From: Pseudomonadota bacterium
GTDB taxonomy: Bacteria > Pseudomonadota > Gammaproteobacteria > Burkholderiales > Gallionellaceae
Direction: 5' to 3'
NCBI GenBank assembly: GCA_021821945.1
Contig: JAJZTF010000009.1
Location: 1-64,000 of the forward strand
DNA: 64,000 bases
Numbering within the stretch: the stretch's first letter is position 1; each line of letters begins with the position of its first letter. Of the stretch, positions 26,905 through 35,915 are shown one piece after another. The translations under genes were made by a program, and so were the position numbers. Below the pieces are notes generated by a model. It did not search any database. It was given only the letters and a program-made list of their open reading frames with translations, and was not told the origin of the DNA.

Positions 26905-27764
26905 TCGTCGTTCATTCCGGACAGCCTTTCTGCCGCCCTGACGGTATTGGCGATCAGCATCGCAATGGTCATGGGCCCCACGCCGCCCGGCACGGGCGTG
27001 ATGTAACCCGCGACTTCCTTGACGTTGGCAAAATCCACATCGCCCACGAGCTTGCCCTCGCTGGTCCTGTTGATGCCGACATCGATCACGACGGCACCCG
27101 GCTTCACCATGTCCTTCTTGATGAATTCAGGGCGCCCGACTGCGGCCACCAGGATGTCGGCATCCCTGGTGTGCTTTGCAAGGTCGACGGTCTTGGAGGT
27201 GCAGATAGTCACCGTGGCATTCTTGTGCAGCAAAAGCAGCGCCATCGGCTTGCCCACGATGTTGCTGCGGCCGACCACCACCGCATGCCTGCCCTCGATT
27301 TCGATGCCGGTCTTTTCCAGCATCACCATCACGCCATAAGGCGTGCAGGAAGGGAAGGGCGTTTCTCCCGTGACCAAGGCGCCGACGTTCTTCTCGTTGA
27401 ATCCGTCCACATCCTTATCCGGATTGATCGCCTCTATCACCTTGTGCGCGTCGATATGTTTTGGCAGCGGAAGCTGCACCAGTATGCCGTGTATGCCGGG
27501 GTCGGTGTTGAGCTGCGCCACTTTTTCCAGCAACTCGGCCTCCGTCGCATCGCCGGGAAGTTCGACGTGAACGGAATAAAGGCCGAGATCCTTGCAGGCC
27601 TTCACCTTGTTTGCGACGTAGACCCTGGATGCCGGATCGCTGCCCACGATGATCACCGCAAGGCCGGGCGTTATGCCGCGCGCGATGAGCCTGTCGGCAC
27701 GCGCCTTCCATTCGAGGCGAACCGCCTGGGAGATGGCCTTGCCGTCTATGATCTGGGCGGTCAT
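26901..27764 (-). CDS. folD: Bifunctional methylenetetrahydrofolate dehydrogenase/cyclohydrolase
   Basis: FolD interconverts 5,10-methylene-, methenyl- and 10-formyl-THF for one-carbon metabolism. The 287-residue protein shows the catalytic lysine region [13 protein letters not shown], the signature [11 protein letters not shown], the NADP-binding [16 protein letters not shown] and the C-terminal [15 protein letters not shown]. It is coupled by 4-nt overlaps to ppa upstream and to the polyferredoxin downstream. Confidence 0.97.
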   Translation of the reverse strand: MTAQIIDGKAISQAVRLEWKARADRLIARGITPGLAVIIVGSDPASRVYVANKVKACKDLGLYSVHVELPGDATEAELLEKVAQLNTDPGIHGILVQLPLPKHIDAHKVIEAINPDKDVDGFNEKNVGALVTGETPFPSCTPYGVMVMLEKTGIEIEGRHAVVVGRSNIVGKPMALLLLHKNATVTICTSKTVDLAKHTRDADILVAAVGRPEFIKKDMVKPGAVVIDVGINRTSEGKLVGDVDFANVKEVAGYITPVPGGVGPMTIAMLIANTVRAAERLSGMNDE

Positions 27765-28294
27765 GCCTTGTTCCGGTAGGTTTTAAGGCCGTTCATGATT
27801 TCCGCATGAGCGGCATCCACGCCGGCCCAGCCGCTGATCTTGACCCACTTGCCGGGTTCCAGCGCCTTGTAGAGCTCGAAGAAGTGCTTGATCTGTTCGA
27901 GCGTGATGTTGGGAAGATCTTCATAGGTCTTGATCTCGTGGTAGAGCGGGGTCAGCTTGTCGGTCGGCACGGCGATGATCTTGGCATCCTCCCCGCCCTC
28001 GTCGGTCATCTTGAGCAGGCCGACAGGACGGCAAGGGATGATCGCACCGTGCACGATGGGGAAGGGCGTGATGACCAGAACGTCCACAGGGTCGCCGTCA
28101 TCGGAGATCGTTTCCGGGATGAACCCGTAGTTGCATGGATAGCGCATCAGCGAACCGATGAAGCGGTCCACCACCAGCACGCCGGAAGCCTTGTCCACTT
28201 CGTATTTTACAGGGTCGGCATCCTTGGGAATTTCGATGATGACATTGCATTCGTGGGGCAGATTGTCGCCCGGGCGGACATTTAAGAGACTCAT
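27761..28294 (-). CDS. ppa: Inorganic pyrophosphatase, family I
   Basis: The 177-residue soluble family I pyrophosphatase hydrolyses PPi to phosphate. Motifs are [18 protein letters not shown], the metal-binding [13 protein letters not shown] and [12 protein letters not shown]. It starts the folD operon and is divergent from the PPi-dependent phosphofructokinase gene across a 119-bp region, so two PPi-consuming enzymes sit head to head. Confidence 0.96.
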   Translation of the reverse strand: MSLLNVRPGDNLPHECNVIIEIPKDADPVKYEVDKASGVLVVDRFIGSLMRYPCNYGFIPETISDDGDPVDVLVITPFPIVHGAIIPCRPVGLLKMTDEGGEDAKIIAVPTDKLTPLYHEIKTYEDLPNITLEQIKHFFELYKALEPGKWVKISGWAGVDAAHAEIMNGLKTYRNKA

Positions 28295-28322
28295 TGGGTT
28301 TCCTTGAAATTAACATTGCGAA

Positions 28323-28350
28323 TTGGAGTTGAAACTTGTGCAATTATAAG
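28323..28350 (+). promoter_or_regulatory. Candidate sigma-70 promoter for pfp
   Basis: TTGGAG and TATAAG are separated by 16 nt and lie 64 nt before the pfp start. A second possible -35 (TTGACG at 28363) with a weak -10 (TAATTT at 28385) is closer to the gene. Confidence 0.35.
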
Positions 28351-28413
28351 CGATGCTGTGCATTGACGCTGAACCCTGTGCAGTTAATTTTAACTTTATG
28401 AGGAGATGAAGCC

Positions 28414-29601
28414 ATGGCAATACAACTGGTCGGTAAAATGGTGATTGGACAGTCTGGCGGCCCCACAGCCGTGATCAATCAGTCGCTTGTCGGCGCGATA
28501 CTGAGCGCGCGCAGGCAGTCCAACATTACCGGTATTCTGGGTGCGCGCCATGGCATCGCAGGCATCATGAAGGAGGACTTCGTCGACCTTTCCACGCAGA
28601 GTCAGGGGCAGCTCGAGCTGGTGGCGAATACGCCTGCCGCGGCGCTGGGTTCGGTGCGCCTTAAGCCCGGCCGGGCCGAATGCGAGAAGGTGTTCGAGGT
28701 GTTCAGGAAGAACGATGTGCGCTTCTTCTTCTACATTGGGGGGAACGACTCGGCCGAAACCGCGCATATCATCGCCGAGATGGCGAAGGACGCGAATTAC
28801 GACTTCTGCACCGTGCATATCCCCAAGACCATAGACAATGACTTGAAGGTGACCGACCACTGCCCGGGTTTTGCTTCCGCTGCGCGTTTCGTGGCGCTGG
28901 CTTTCATGGGGGACGACAGGGACAATTATGCGCTCTCGGGCATCAAGATCAACGTGGTGATGGGGCGCAGCGCAGGTTTTCTTACGGCAGCTTCGGCCCT
29001 GGCGCGTCAGGCTGAAGGCGACGGTCCGCATCTCATCTATCTGCCGGAACGCGTGTTCAACGTGGCGTCCTTCCAGCAGGACGTGCGCGATGTGATGGCG
29101 AAGTACGGTCGCTGCGTGATCGCGGTCTCCGAAGGCATCACTGACAAGGACGGCAATCCGATATCGACTTCCGGGGAACGCGATTCGCACGGCAACATCC
29201 AGCTCTCGGGAAGCGGCGCGCTGGGGGATGCGCTCGCGGCCTTGGTCAAGGAGGCCTTTCCGGGACAGAAGGTGCGCGTGCGCGCCGACACCTTCGGCTA
29301 TCTTCAGCGCTCTTTCCCGACCATCATCTCGCCCATAGACGCTAAGGAGGCGCGCGAGGTGGGGGAATATGCGGTGAACCATGCGGCCACGACCGGCACA
29401 CCGGGATCGGTATCGATCAGGCGCCTGTCGAGCAAGCCTTATGCCAGCGAATGCTTCATCACGCCTCTGTCATCGGTGGCAAAGGAGGCGACCCAGATGA
29501 AGGATGAATACATCAATGCAGCCGGCAACGATGTGACCGCTGCCTGGATGGACTACATCAGGCCTCTGGTTGGCGATCTGCCTGTGATGGGCAGGCTCTG
29601 A
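28414..29601 (+). CDS. pfp: Pyrophosphate-dependent 6-phosphofructokinase
   Basis: The 395-residue PFK-family enzyme phosphorylates fructose-6-phosphate with PPi reversibly. It is assigned to the PPi type because the active-site loop reads PKTIDND (lysine, where ATP enzymes usually have PGTIDND) and the nucleotide/PPi loop reads GGNDS rather than GGDGS. Other motifs are IGQSGGPTAVINQS and MGRSAGFLTAAS. The start has a good ribosome binding site (GAGGAGATG). It probably serves as a reversible glycolysis/gluconeogenesis enzyme, and in autotrophs possibly also in the Calvin cycle. Confidence 0.92.
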   Translation: MAIQLVGKMVIGQSGGPTAVINQSLVGAILSARRQSNITGILGARHGIAGIMKEDFVDLSTQSQGQLELVANTPAAALGSVRLKPGRAECEKVFEVFRKNDVRFFFYIGGNDSAETAHIIAEMAKDANYDFCTVHIPKTIDNDLKVTDHCPGFASAARFVALAFMGDDRDNYALSGIKINVVMGRSAGFLTAASALARQAEGDGPHLIYLPERVFNVASFQQDVRDVMAKYGRCVIAVSEGITDKDGNPISTSGERDSHGNIQLSGSGALGDALAALVKEAFPGQKVRVRADTFGYLQRSFPTIISPIDAKEAREVGEYAVNHAATTGTPGSVSIRRLSSKPYASECFITPLSSVAKEATQMKDEYINAAGNDVTAAWMDYIRPLVGDLPVMGRL

Positions 29602-29612
29602 TCCTGGAACCG

Positions 29613-29631
29613 GCCGGTTCTTTGAACCGGC
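29613..29631 (+). terminator. GC-rich hairpin after pfp (weak terminator)
   Basis: A perfect 8-bp stem GCCGGTTC-TTT-GAACCGGC begins 12 nt after the pfp stop. It overlaps a 14-bp palindrome (gaaccggccggttc), so two mutually exclusive hairpins are possible. There is no T-run, so simple intrinsic termination is unlikely. Confidence 0.4.
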
Positions 29632-29690
29632 TTCCTGAGGTAGAATTCAGTCGTGCCAAACCGATCCCCGGCCTGTCTGGTCTGAATATC

Positions 29691-30173
29691 ATGAACAAAA
29701 AAGTCAAGGTGCTCTTCGTGTGCATGGGCAATATTTGCCGTTCTCCCACTGCGGAGGCGGTTTTCCGTCTCTATGTGGAGAACGCGGGATTGTCCGAATC
29801 CATCCTGATCGATTCGGCAGGCACTCATGATTACCATGTCGGCCATGCGCCGGACCTGCGTGCGCAGCAGGCCGCAGCACAGCGCGGCTATGACATGAGC
29901 GGCCTGCGCGGCCGCCAGGTGGTGAGCCAGGATATCGAAAGCTTCGACTATGTGCTCGCGATGGACTGCGCCAATCTTGCGATATTGCGCTATCTTGCAC
30001 CGCGCGAATGCAGGAAGCATCCCGGGCTTTTCCTGGATTATGCGAAGCATCACAGGGAGCGCGAGGTGCCTGATCCCTATTACGGAGGGGATGAAGGTTT
30101 TGAGCGCGTGCTGGACATGGTGGAAGATGCGGCCCAGGGGCTGCTGGAGCACATCCAGAAGACCCACTTCTGA
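29691..30173 (+). CDS. Low-molecular-weight protein tyrosine phosphatase
   Basis: The 160-residue cysteine phosphatase has the P-loop LFVCMGNICRSPTAE (C-X5-R-S) near the N-terminus and the general-acid DPYYGG loop. Such enzymes act on phosphotyrosine, often of BY-kinases, or more generally on small phosphoesters; no partner kinase is nearby. The start MNKKVKVLF puts the P-loop at the usual position, while the track ORF starts 23 residues early. A strong terminator follows the stop. Confidence 0.92.
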   Translation: MNKKVKVLFVCMGNICRSPTAEAVFRLYVENAGLSESILIDSAGTHDYHVGHAPDLRAQQAAAQRGYDMSGLRGRQVVSQDIESFDYVLAMDCANLAILRYLAPRECRKHPGLFLDYAKHHREREVPDPYYGGDEGFERVLDMVEDAAQGLLEHIQKTHF

Positions 30174-30178
30174 ATATT

Positions 30179-30209
30179 AAGCAAGGCCGCACCGGGTGCG
30201 GCCTTGCTT
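30179..30209. terminator. Strong bidirectional hairpin between the phosphatase gene and rne
   Basis: A near-perfect palindrome AAGCAAGGCCGCACC / GGTGCGGCCTTGCTT has 15 complementary bases per arm and lies between the convergent stops of the phosphatase gene and rne. The T-tract is short (CTTGCTTG), but the position supports shared termination. Confidence 0.75.
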
Positions 30210-30214
30210 GCACA

Positions 30215-32650
30215 TCACTTCGAGTTCTGGGTTTCGACCTGAACCAGAGGTTCGTTCTCGACATACACCTCGTGCTGGCGCGGACGCCTGCGGATGACGG
30301 GCTGCGGCCTTGTCTCGGGCGCTTCTGTAGCAAGCTTTTCTGGCGCCGTCTCTATCTGGACCAGCCCTTCGATCTCGAGCTGCTTCTGCATGGGCGGCGC
30401 GGTCGGGACGGGCCTTGCTGCTGCAACAGGCTCAACAACAGGTTCTGCGACAGGCTCTGCAGCCAAGCTGGCGGTGGGCATCGCAATGTATTCAGTGGCG
30501 ACAGCTTTGGCGACGGGCTCTGCGACCGCAACGGGTTTTGCAGCCTCGGTGACAGTGGGCATCGCAATATATTCAGTGGGTACGAGCTTCTCGGCTTCCT
30601 GAGCCGACTCCATTGCCTCGGAACCTGCTTCGCGTCTTTCGCGCTCGCGTCGGCCACCGCGTCGGCCGCGGCGGCGGCTCTTCTCGGCTTTTTCCGCTTC
30701 GGATTCGCCGGGTTGGGCGACAGCCTTTTCGATCACGGGTTTTTCTTCTGCGACGCGAGGTTCTGCAGGCTTCCTGGGCGCGCGCGGAGGCCTGGGCTCC
30801 CGCGCTTCCAAAGGCTTCTCGGCCGGTTTTTCCGACGGCCTCTCGGCAGGGCGTTTCTGTGATGCATCGCCGCGCTCGGTTCTTTCGGCTCTGTCGTTCC
30901 TGTCGCGGCGTTTCCTGCCTTCGCCGCGTTCCGGACGCGCGGCCGGTTTTTCAGGGATGGCAACGGGCGCTTCCTTGGCCGGTTCTGTCGAGAAAAGAGA
31001 CTTGAACCAGCCCAGCAGTCCGGGCGACTTGACGGGCGGCTCTTCCGCCTTCATCGGTGCAGGTGCTGCAGGGGTGATTCCCTTGACGGCGGCGACGGTA
31101 CGGATTCCCTTGACGGGCTCCTGAGCGCCTTTCACCTCTTCGGGTTTTTCCACCATGGTGTAGCTTGGCTGTTCGTGACCAAGTTCATCCTGACGCAGAC
31201 GGTTGATGCTGTAGTTCGGCGTCTCCAGATGCGGATTGGGGATCAGCGTGATCGGCACCCTCAGGCGGGACTCGATGCGGTGCAGGTCTGCGCGCTTTTC
31301 ATTCAGCAGGAAGGTGGCGACATCGACCGGCACCTGCGCATGTATCGCCGCGCTGCTGTCTTTCATGGCCTCTTCCTGAATGATGCGCAGGATGTGCAGC
31401 GCGGAGGACTCGGTGCCGCGTATGTGTCCGATGCCGTTGCAGCGCGGGCAGGTGATGTAGTTGCTCTCGCCCAGTGAGGGCTGAAGGCGCTGGCGGGAAA
31501 GCTCAAGCAGGCCAAAGCGCGAGATCTTCGCGGTCTGCACGCGGGCGCGGTCGAAGCGCAGTGAGTCGCGCAGGCGGTTTTCCACCTCCCGCTGGTTCTT
31601 GCTGTTCTCCATGTCGATGAAGTCGATCACGATCAGTCCGCCAAGATCGCGCAGGCGCATCTGGCGGGCGATTTCTTCTGCGGCCTCGAGGTTGGTGTTG
31701 AACGCCGTGGTTTCGATGTCGGCCCCCCGGGTTGCGCGTGCCGAGTTGATGTCGATCGCGGTCAGCGCCTCGGTGTGGTCGATGACGATGGCGCCCCCGG
31801 AAGGCAGGCGCACCTCGCGGGAATGCGCGGATTCGATCTGATGTTCGATCTGGAAGCGCGAAAAAAGCGGCACGTCATCGACATAGCGCTTGATGCGGTT
31901 CACGTTGTCCGGCATCACCGTGCTCATGAAGGCGTGCGCCTGCTGGTATACGTCGTCCGTGTCTATCAGGATTTCGCCGATTTCCGGGCTGAAATAGTCG
32001 CGGATTGCGCGCACCACGAGGCTGCTTTCCAGGTAGATCAGGGAGGGCGCCTTTTCGGATTTTGCGGCATCCGCGATCGCGGTCCAGAGCTGGATCAGGT
32101 AGTTCAGATCCCACTGCAGTTCCGCCTCGCTGCGGCCTATGCCTGCGGTTCGGGCGATGATGCTCATGCCGGAAGGCACTTCGAGATGGGACAGCACCTC
32201 GCGCAGTTCGGTGCGCTCATCCCCCTCGATGCGGCGGGAGACGCCTCCTCCGTTGGGGTTGTTCGGCATCAGCACGATGTAACGGCCGGCTAGGCTGATG
32301 AAGGTGGTCAGCGCAGCGCCCTTGTTGCCGCGCTCGTCCTTCTCGACCTGCACGAGCAGTTCCTGGCCTTCGCGCAAGGCTTCCTTGATGGTCGGGCGAT
32401 TTCCACAGCCTGGCTGGTAGAACTGCGGGGATATTTCCTTGAAGGGGAGAAAGCCATGGCGGCTTCCGCCATACTCGACAAAACAGGCTTCGAGACTGGG
32501 TTCGATGCGGGTGATGACTGCCTGGTAGATGTTGCTCTTGCGTTGCTCCTTGCCGGCGATTTCAATGTCGAGGTCGATCAGCTTCTGACCGTCGACAATG
32601 GCGACACGGAGTTCCTCCGGCTGTGTCGCATTGAATAGCATGCGTTTCAT
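30215..32650 (-). CDS. rne: Ribonuclease E
   Basis: The 811-residue endoribonuclease processes rRNA and tRNA and starts mRNA decay. The catalytic half has MKRMLFNATQPEELRVAIVDG, an S1 domain (about 35-120), 5'-sensor and DNase I-like regions with the metal-binding GGLIVIDFIDMENSKN (about 345) and the zinc-link CPRCNGIGHIRG (about 404). The C-terminal half from about 520 is disordered, with Arg-rich blocks (RKRRDRNDRAER, SRRRGRRGGRRER) and two TEYIAMPT repeats, probably for RNA or degradosome-partner binding. It is divergent from rluC, as in E. coli, with a long leader suited to autoregulation. Confidence 0.95.
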   Translation of the reverse strand: MKRMLFNATQPEELRVAIVDGQKLIDLDIEIAGKEQRKSNIYQAVITRIEPSLEACFVEYGGSRHGFLPFKEISPQFYQPGCGNRPTIKEALREGQELLVQVEKDERGNKGAALTTFISLAGRYIVLMPNNPNGGGVSRRIEGDERTELREVLSHLEVPSGMSIIARTAGIGRSEAELQWDLNYLIQLWTAIADAAKSEKAPSLIYLESSLVVRAIRDYFSPEIGEILIDTDDVYQQAHAFMSTVMPDNVNRIKRYVDDVPLFSRFQIEHQIESAHSREVRLPSGGAIVIDHTEALTAIDINSARATRGADIETTAFNTNLEAAEEIARQMRLRDLGGLIVIDFIDMENSKNQREVENRLRDSLRFDRARVQTAKISRFGLLELSRQRLQPSLGESNYITCPRCNGIGHIRGTESSALHILRIIQEEAMKDSSAAIHAQVPVDVATFLLNEKRADLHRIESRLRVPITLIPNPHLETPNYSINRLRQDELGHEQPSYTMVEKPEEVKGAQEPVKGIRTVAAVKGITPAAPAPMKAEEPPVKSPGLLGWFKSLFSTEPAKEAPVAIPEKPAARPERGEGRKRRDRNDRAERTERGDASQKRPAERPSEKPAEKPLEAREPRPPRAPRKPAEPRVAEEKPVIEKAVAQPGESEAEKAEKSRRRGRRGGRRERERREAGSEAMESAQEAEKLVPTEYIAMPTVTEAAKPVAVAEPVAKAVATEYIAMPTASLAAEPVAEPVVEPVAAARPVPTAPPMQKQLEIEGLVQIETAPEKLATEAPETRPQPVIRRRPRQHEVYVENEPLVQVETQNSK

Positions 32651-33053
32651 ATATTTTGTCTCCCGCGCTCTGACACGGGAAGACGCAAGCTACACACGGC
32701 TATGCGTGCGAGAATGTCGGCTGACGATGTTTGGTCAAATGGGTTCTCATCATGTAGCTGGTCTAAAATCATCTCGAGTGGATGGGCATGCGTCGCCTGG
32801 CGCGTTCATGGACCTGCTTCACCTGAGCATGTCCGGCTCGCCCGTTTGCAACTTTCTGCCCCCCACGAAAAAATCCACAGGTGCTTTGAGCGCGTAAATC
32901 AATTACTATCACTGCTGGTTCCGGTGAGCAATATTAACCGGGTCGCGGTAGCTGGATGGCGCGATGCGCCACGGATCTGAGCACTTGTCAGATGCCGGAA
33001 TTTTCAACCGGTTTTATCCAGCAAAAACGCGCGAACAGCGAAGTATACGCATA
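32651..33053. other. Divergent rne/rluC regulatory region (403 bp)
   Basis: No gene is credible here; the short plus-strand ORFs have no protein-like composition. The region probably contains the promoters of rne and rluC and the rne 5' leader. In E. coli a long structured rne leader mediates RNase E autoregulation; length and position fit that, but I did not fold it. Confidence 0.55.
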
Positions 33054-33983
33054 ATGAACAGTTTAAGCAAAGTTGTATATCTCGAGGTGGACGAGAGCGG
33101 GGATGCGCAGCGCATCGACAATTTCCTCTTCAAACACCTCAAGGGCGTGCCCAAGAGCCACATTTACAGGATGTTGCGCGGGGAAGTGCGGGTCAACAAG
33201 AAGCGTGTCGATCAGACCTACAGGCTGAGGCTCGGCGACCTCTTGCGCATTCCCCCGGTCAGGGTCGCAAGCCAGGAGGCGCCCCCATACATCCCAAGAG
33301 CAGAGTTGCCCATACTCTATGAGGACGATGCGCTGCTCGCGGTGAACAAGCCCGCCGGGATTGCGGTGCACGGCGGAAGCGGGGTGAGCTTCGGCGTGAT
33401 CGAGCAGATGCGCCGCGCGCGCCCGGAGGCAAGGTTCCTTGAACTGGTGCACAGGCTGGACCGGGAAACCTCGGGCGTGCTTCTGCTCGCGAAGAAGCGC
33501 TCCGCGCTGACCGGGATGCACGAAGTCATGCGGGAAGGGGGAAGCGACAAGCGTTATCTTGCGCTGGTGCTGGGCCGGTGGACCAATGTGCGCCAGCATG
33601 TCAGGCTGCCTTTGCACAAGTACGACACCCGGGAAGGGGAGAAGCGGGTGATGGTGAAGGAGGGCGGGCAGGCATCGCACACCATCTTCTCCCTGCAGAA
33701 GAGCTGGCCTGAATGCAGCCTGCTCGAGGCGGAGCTCAAGACCGGACGCACTCATCAGATTCGCGTCCATCTCGCCCACCTTGGGTTTCCGATCGCAGGA
33801 GACGACAAGTATGGCGATTTTGCGCGCAACCGGGAATTGGCAAAACAGGGATTGAAGCGCATGTTTCTGCATGCAGAAAGCATAGCCTTCATCCACCCCC
33901 TGACGGGGGAAGCGCTGAGCATAGCCGCGCCGCTGCCGCCGGAGCTGCAAGGTTTCATCGCAAGGCTGGATGGACAGGATTAG
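33054..33983 (+). CDS. rluC: 23S rRNA pseudouridine synthase RluC
   Basis: The 309-residue enzyme has an S4-like RNA-binding domain (IDNFLFKHLKGVPKSHIYRMLRGEVRVNKKR, about 20-80) and the RluA-family catalytic motif LVHRLDRETSGVLLLAKK with the catalytic Asp. TGRTHQIRVHLAHLGFPIAGDDKYGD is also present. RluC makes pseudouridines 955, 2504 and 2580 of E. coli 23S rRNA. I chose MNSLSKVVYL because the longer track ORF is unsupported. The divergent neighbour rne matches the conserved order. Confidence 0.93.
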   Translation: MNSLSKVVYLEVDESGDAQRIDNFLFKHLKGVPKSHIYRMLRGEVRVNKKRVDQTYRLRLGDLLRIPPVRVASQEAPPYIPRAELPILYEDDALLAVNKPAGIAVHGGSGVSFGVIEQMRRARPEARFLELVHRLDRETSGVLLLAKKRSALTGMHEVMREGGSDKRYLALVLGRWTNVRQHVRLPLHKYDTREGEKRVMVKEGGQASHTIFSLQKSWPECSLLEAELKTGRTHQIRVHLAHLGFPIAGDDKYGDFARNRELAKQGLKRMFLHAESIAFIHPLTGEALSIAAPLPPELQGFIARLDGQD

Positions 33984-33998
33984 TGAAAGGGATACGGC

Positions 33999-35309
33999 AT
34001 GGAAAAGCTACACCACATCATCATTGCAGGGGGAGGTGCCGCCGGTCTTGAGCTTGCAACCCAGCTGGGGAGGAAACTCGGTAAGAAGGGGCTGGCCGAG
34101 ATCACGCTGATCGACTCCGGCCGCACGCATATCTGGAAGCCGCTCCTTCATGAAATTGCCGCGGGCACGCTCGACTCGTCCGAAGACGAACTGGAATACC
34201 TGGCGCAGGCGCGCTGGAATCATTTTCGGTATCGTCTGGGCAAGGTGGTGGGCCTGGACCGCGAGCGCAAGGAGGTGCTGCTCGCCCCCACGCTTGACGA
34301 CAACGGGGAAGAGATCATCGCCGAGCGGCGCTTCCACTATGACACGCTGGTGTTTGCGGTCGGAAGCCAGAGCAACGATTTCGGCATTCCCGGGGTCAAG
34401 GAGCATTGCCTCTTCCTGGACAGCACCGAACAGGCGGAACGTTTCCAGCAGAACCTGTTGAACAGCATGTTGCGCGCGCATACTCAGGCGAAGCCGCTCA
34501 GGCCGGGACAGCTGGATGTGGCGATCGTGGGTGCCGGGGCGACAGGCGTCGAGCTTGCAGCCCAGCTGCATCATGTGACGAGGCTGGTCTCGGCCTATGG
34601 GCTCGATACGATAGACCCGGCAGAGGACATCAAGCTGCACATCATAGAGGCAGGGCCCCATATCCTGCCCGCGCTGCCGCTCAAGCTCTCGAACGCCGCG
34701 CTGCGCGAACTGCACAGGCTGGGCGTTTCGGTGCATGTCAACCAGCGCGTCGTCGAGGTCAACGAACAGGGCATCGTGTCCGCCTCGGGCGTCGTGATTC
34801 CGGCCGCGATCAAGGTCTGGGCCGCGGGCATCAAGGCGCCGCCCTTTTTAAGGAACATCGCGGGACTGGAGACCAACCGCGTTGACCAGCTGGTGGTCAG
34901 GCGCAGTCTGCAGTGCACGCGCGACGATGACATCTTCGCGATCGGTGATTGTGCAGCCTGCCCGATGGACGACAAGGGAAACACTGTCCCGCCGCGCGCG
35001 CAGGCAGCGCATCAGCAGGCCTCCGTCCTGTACAAGACGCTGGTGCGCAGGCTCAAGGGAAAACCGCCCCTCGACTATACATACAAGGACTTCGGCTCGC
35101 TGGTCGCGATGGGAAAATACAGCACGGTCGGCAATCTCATGGGGGGAATCGCAGGCTCCATGATGATTTCGGGATTTGTCGCGCGCATGGTTTATCTCAC
35201 GCTCTACAAGATGCATCAGGCAAAGCTTTACGGGTGGCCTCGCGCATTGCTCATCTCCTTCCTGCACTTCCTGCGCAAGGGCATAGATCCCCAGGTGAAG
35301 CTGCACTGA
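33999..35309 (+). CDS. ndh: Type II NADH dehydrogenase (NDH-2)-like flavoprotein
   Basis: The 436-residue FAD/NADH oxidoreductase has an N-terminal FAD dinucleotide-binding motif IIIAGGGAAGLELA, a second Rossmann motif VAIVGAGATGVELAAQL and the FAD-contact IFAIGDCAACP. The C-terminal membrane-associating helices (GGIAGSMMISGFVARMVYLTLYKMHQ) are typical of NDH-2, which passes electrons from NADH to quinone without pumping. It starts 15 nt after rluC and is possibly co-transcribed. Confidence 0.88.
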   Translation: MEKLHHIIIAGGGAAGLELATQLGRKLGKKGLAEITLIDSGRTHIWKPLLHEIAAGTLDSSEDELEYLAQARWNHFRYRLGKVVGLDRERKEVLLAPTLDDNGEEIIAERRFHYDTLVFAVGSQSNDFGIPGVKEHCLFLDSTEQAERFQQNLLNSMLRAHTQAKPLRPGQLDVAIVGAGATGVELAAQLHHVTRLVSAYGLDTIDPAEDIKLHIIEAGPHILPALPLKLSNAALRELHRLGVSVHVNQRVVEVNEQGIVSASGVVIPAAIKVWAAGIKAPPFLRNIAGLETNRVDQLVVRRSLQCTRDDDIFAIGDCAACPMDDKGNTVPPRAQAAHQQASVLYKTLVRRLKGKPPLDYTYKDFGSLVAMGKYSTVGNLMGGIAGSMMISGFVARMVYLTLYKMHQAKLYGWPRALLISFLHFLRKGIDPQVKLH

Positions 35310-35362
35310 AGGGCGGACTATGAGGTAGAATCGGCCAGCCATTGAGATCAAAAGGGAAAGAC

Positions 35363-35911
35363 GTGGGAATCTTCGACAGAATACGGTCAGTTTTTGCCGG
35401 GCCTGCTCCGCAGCCCGGCCTCGAAGCCGAGCCCGAACTCATCAATGAGCGCCGTCAAAGAAAGCGGCAGAATGCGAGAAGCGAGACCCGCGCGCTGATC
35501 GTGGACGACTCGCGCACCGTGGTGTTCGCATTGAAGAAGATATTGCGCTCCGCAGGATTCATCACGTTCGAGGCGCTGGATGCCGAGGCGGCGGTCGATC
35601 TGGCGCGCGCGGAAAAACCGGATCTGATCTTTCTCGACATCATACTGCCGGGGGCAAACGGGTTCTCCGTGCTGCGCACATTGCGACGGGATCCCGGGAC
35701 GCGCCACATACCCGTCATCATGATCAGCGGCAATGAGCAGGCCACTGAGCTCTTCTTCGGCAGCCGCATCGGTGCGGACGACTTCATGAAAAAACCGTTT
35801 TCGCGTTTCGAGGTGTTTGCGCGCATCGAGCGCCTGCTGGATGCCGACATGGTTCCGCGCAGAAAGGCGGTCTCTTCCGGATCGGACACGTTAAGCCAGC
35901 CGGCGCAATGA
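35363..35911 (+). CDS. Single-domain response regulator (PilG/CheY-like)
   Basis: The 182-residue protein has a 45-residue N-terminal extension and a CheY-like receiver domain (about 48-165). The phosphoacceptor Asp lies in LIFLDIILPGANGF and the conserved Lys in DDFMKKPFSRF. There is no output domain. I chose the GTG start (VGIFDRIRSVF) behind AAAGGGAAAG, because the track ORF begins at a TTG seven codons upstream without a better signal. No histidine kinase is adjacent; twitching- or chemotaxis-type regulators (PilG/PilH) look similar. Confidence 0.82.
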   Translation: MGIFDRIRSVFAGPAPQPGLEAEPELINERRQRKRQNARSETRALIVDDSRTVVFALKKILRSAGFITFEALDAEAAVDLARAEKPDLIFLDIILPGANGFSVLRTLRRDPGTRHIPVIMISGNEQATELFFGSRIGADDFMKKPFSRFEVFARIERLLDADMVPRRKAVSSGSDTLSQPAQ

Positions 35912-35915
35912 CCGC

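Noticed and set aside
28396-29382. 328-aa minus-strand ORF
   Set aside because: It is antisense to pfp, whose PFK motifs are clear.
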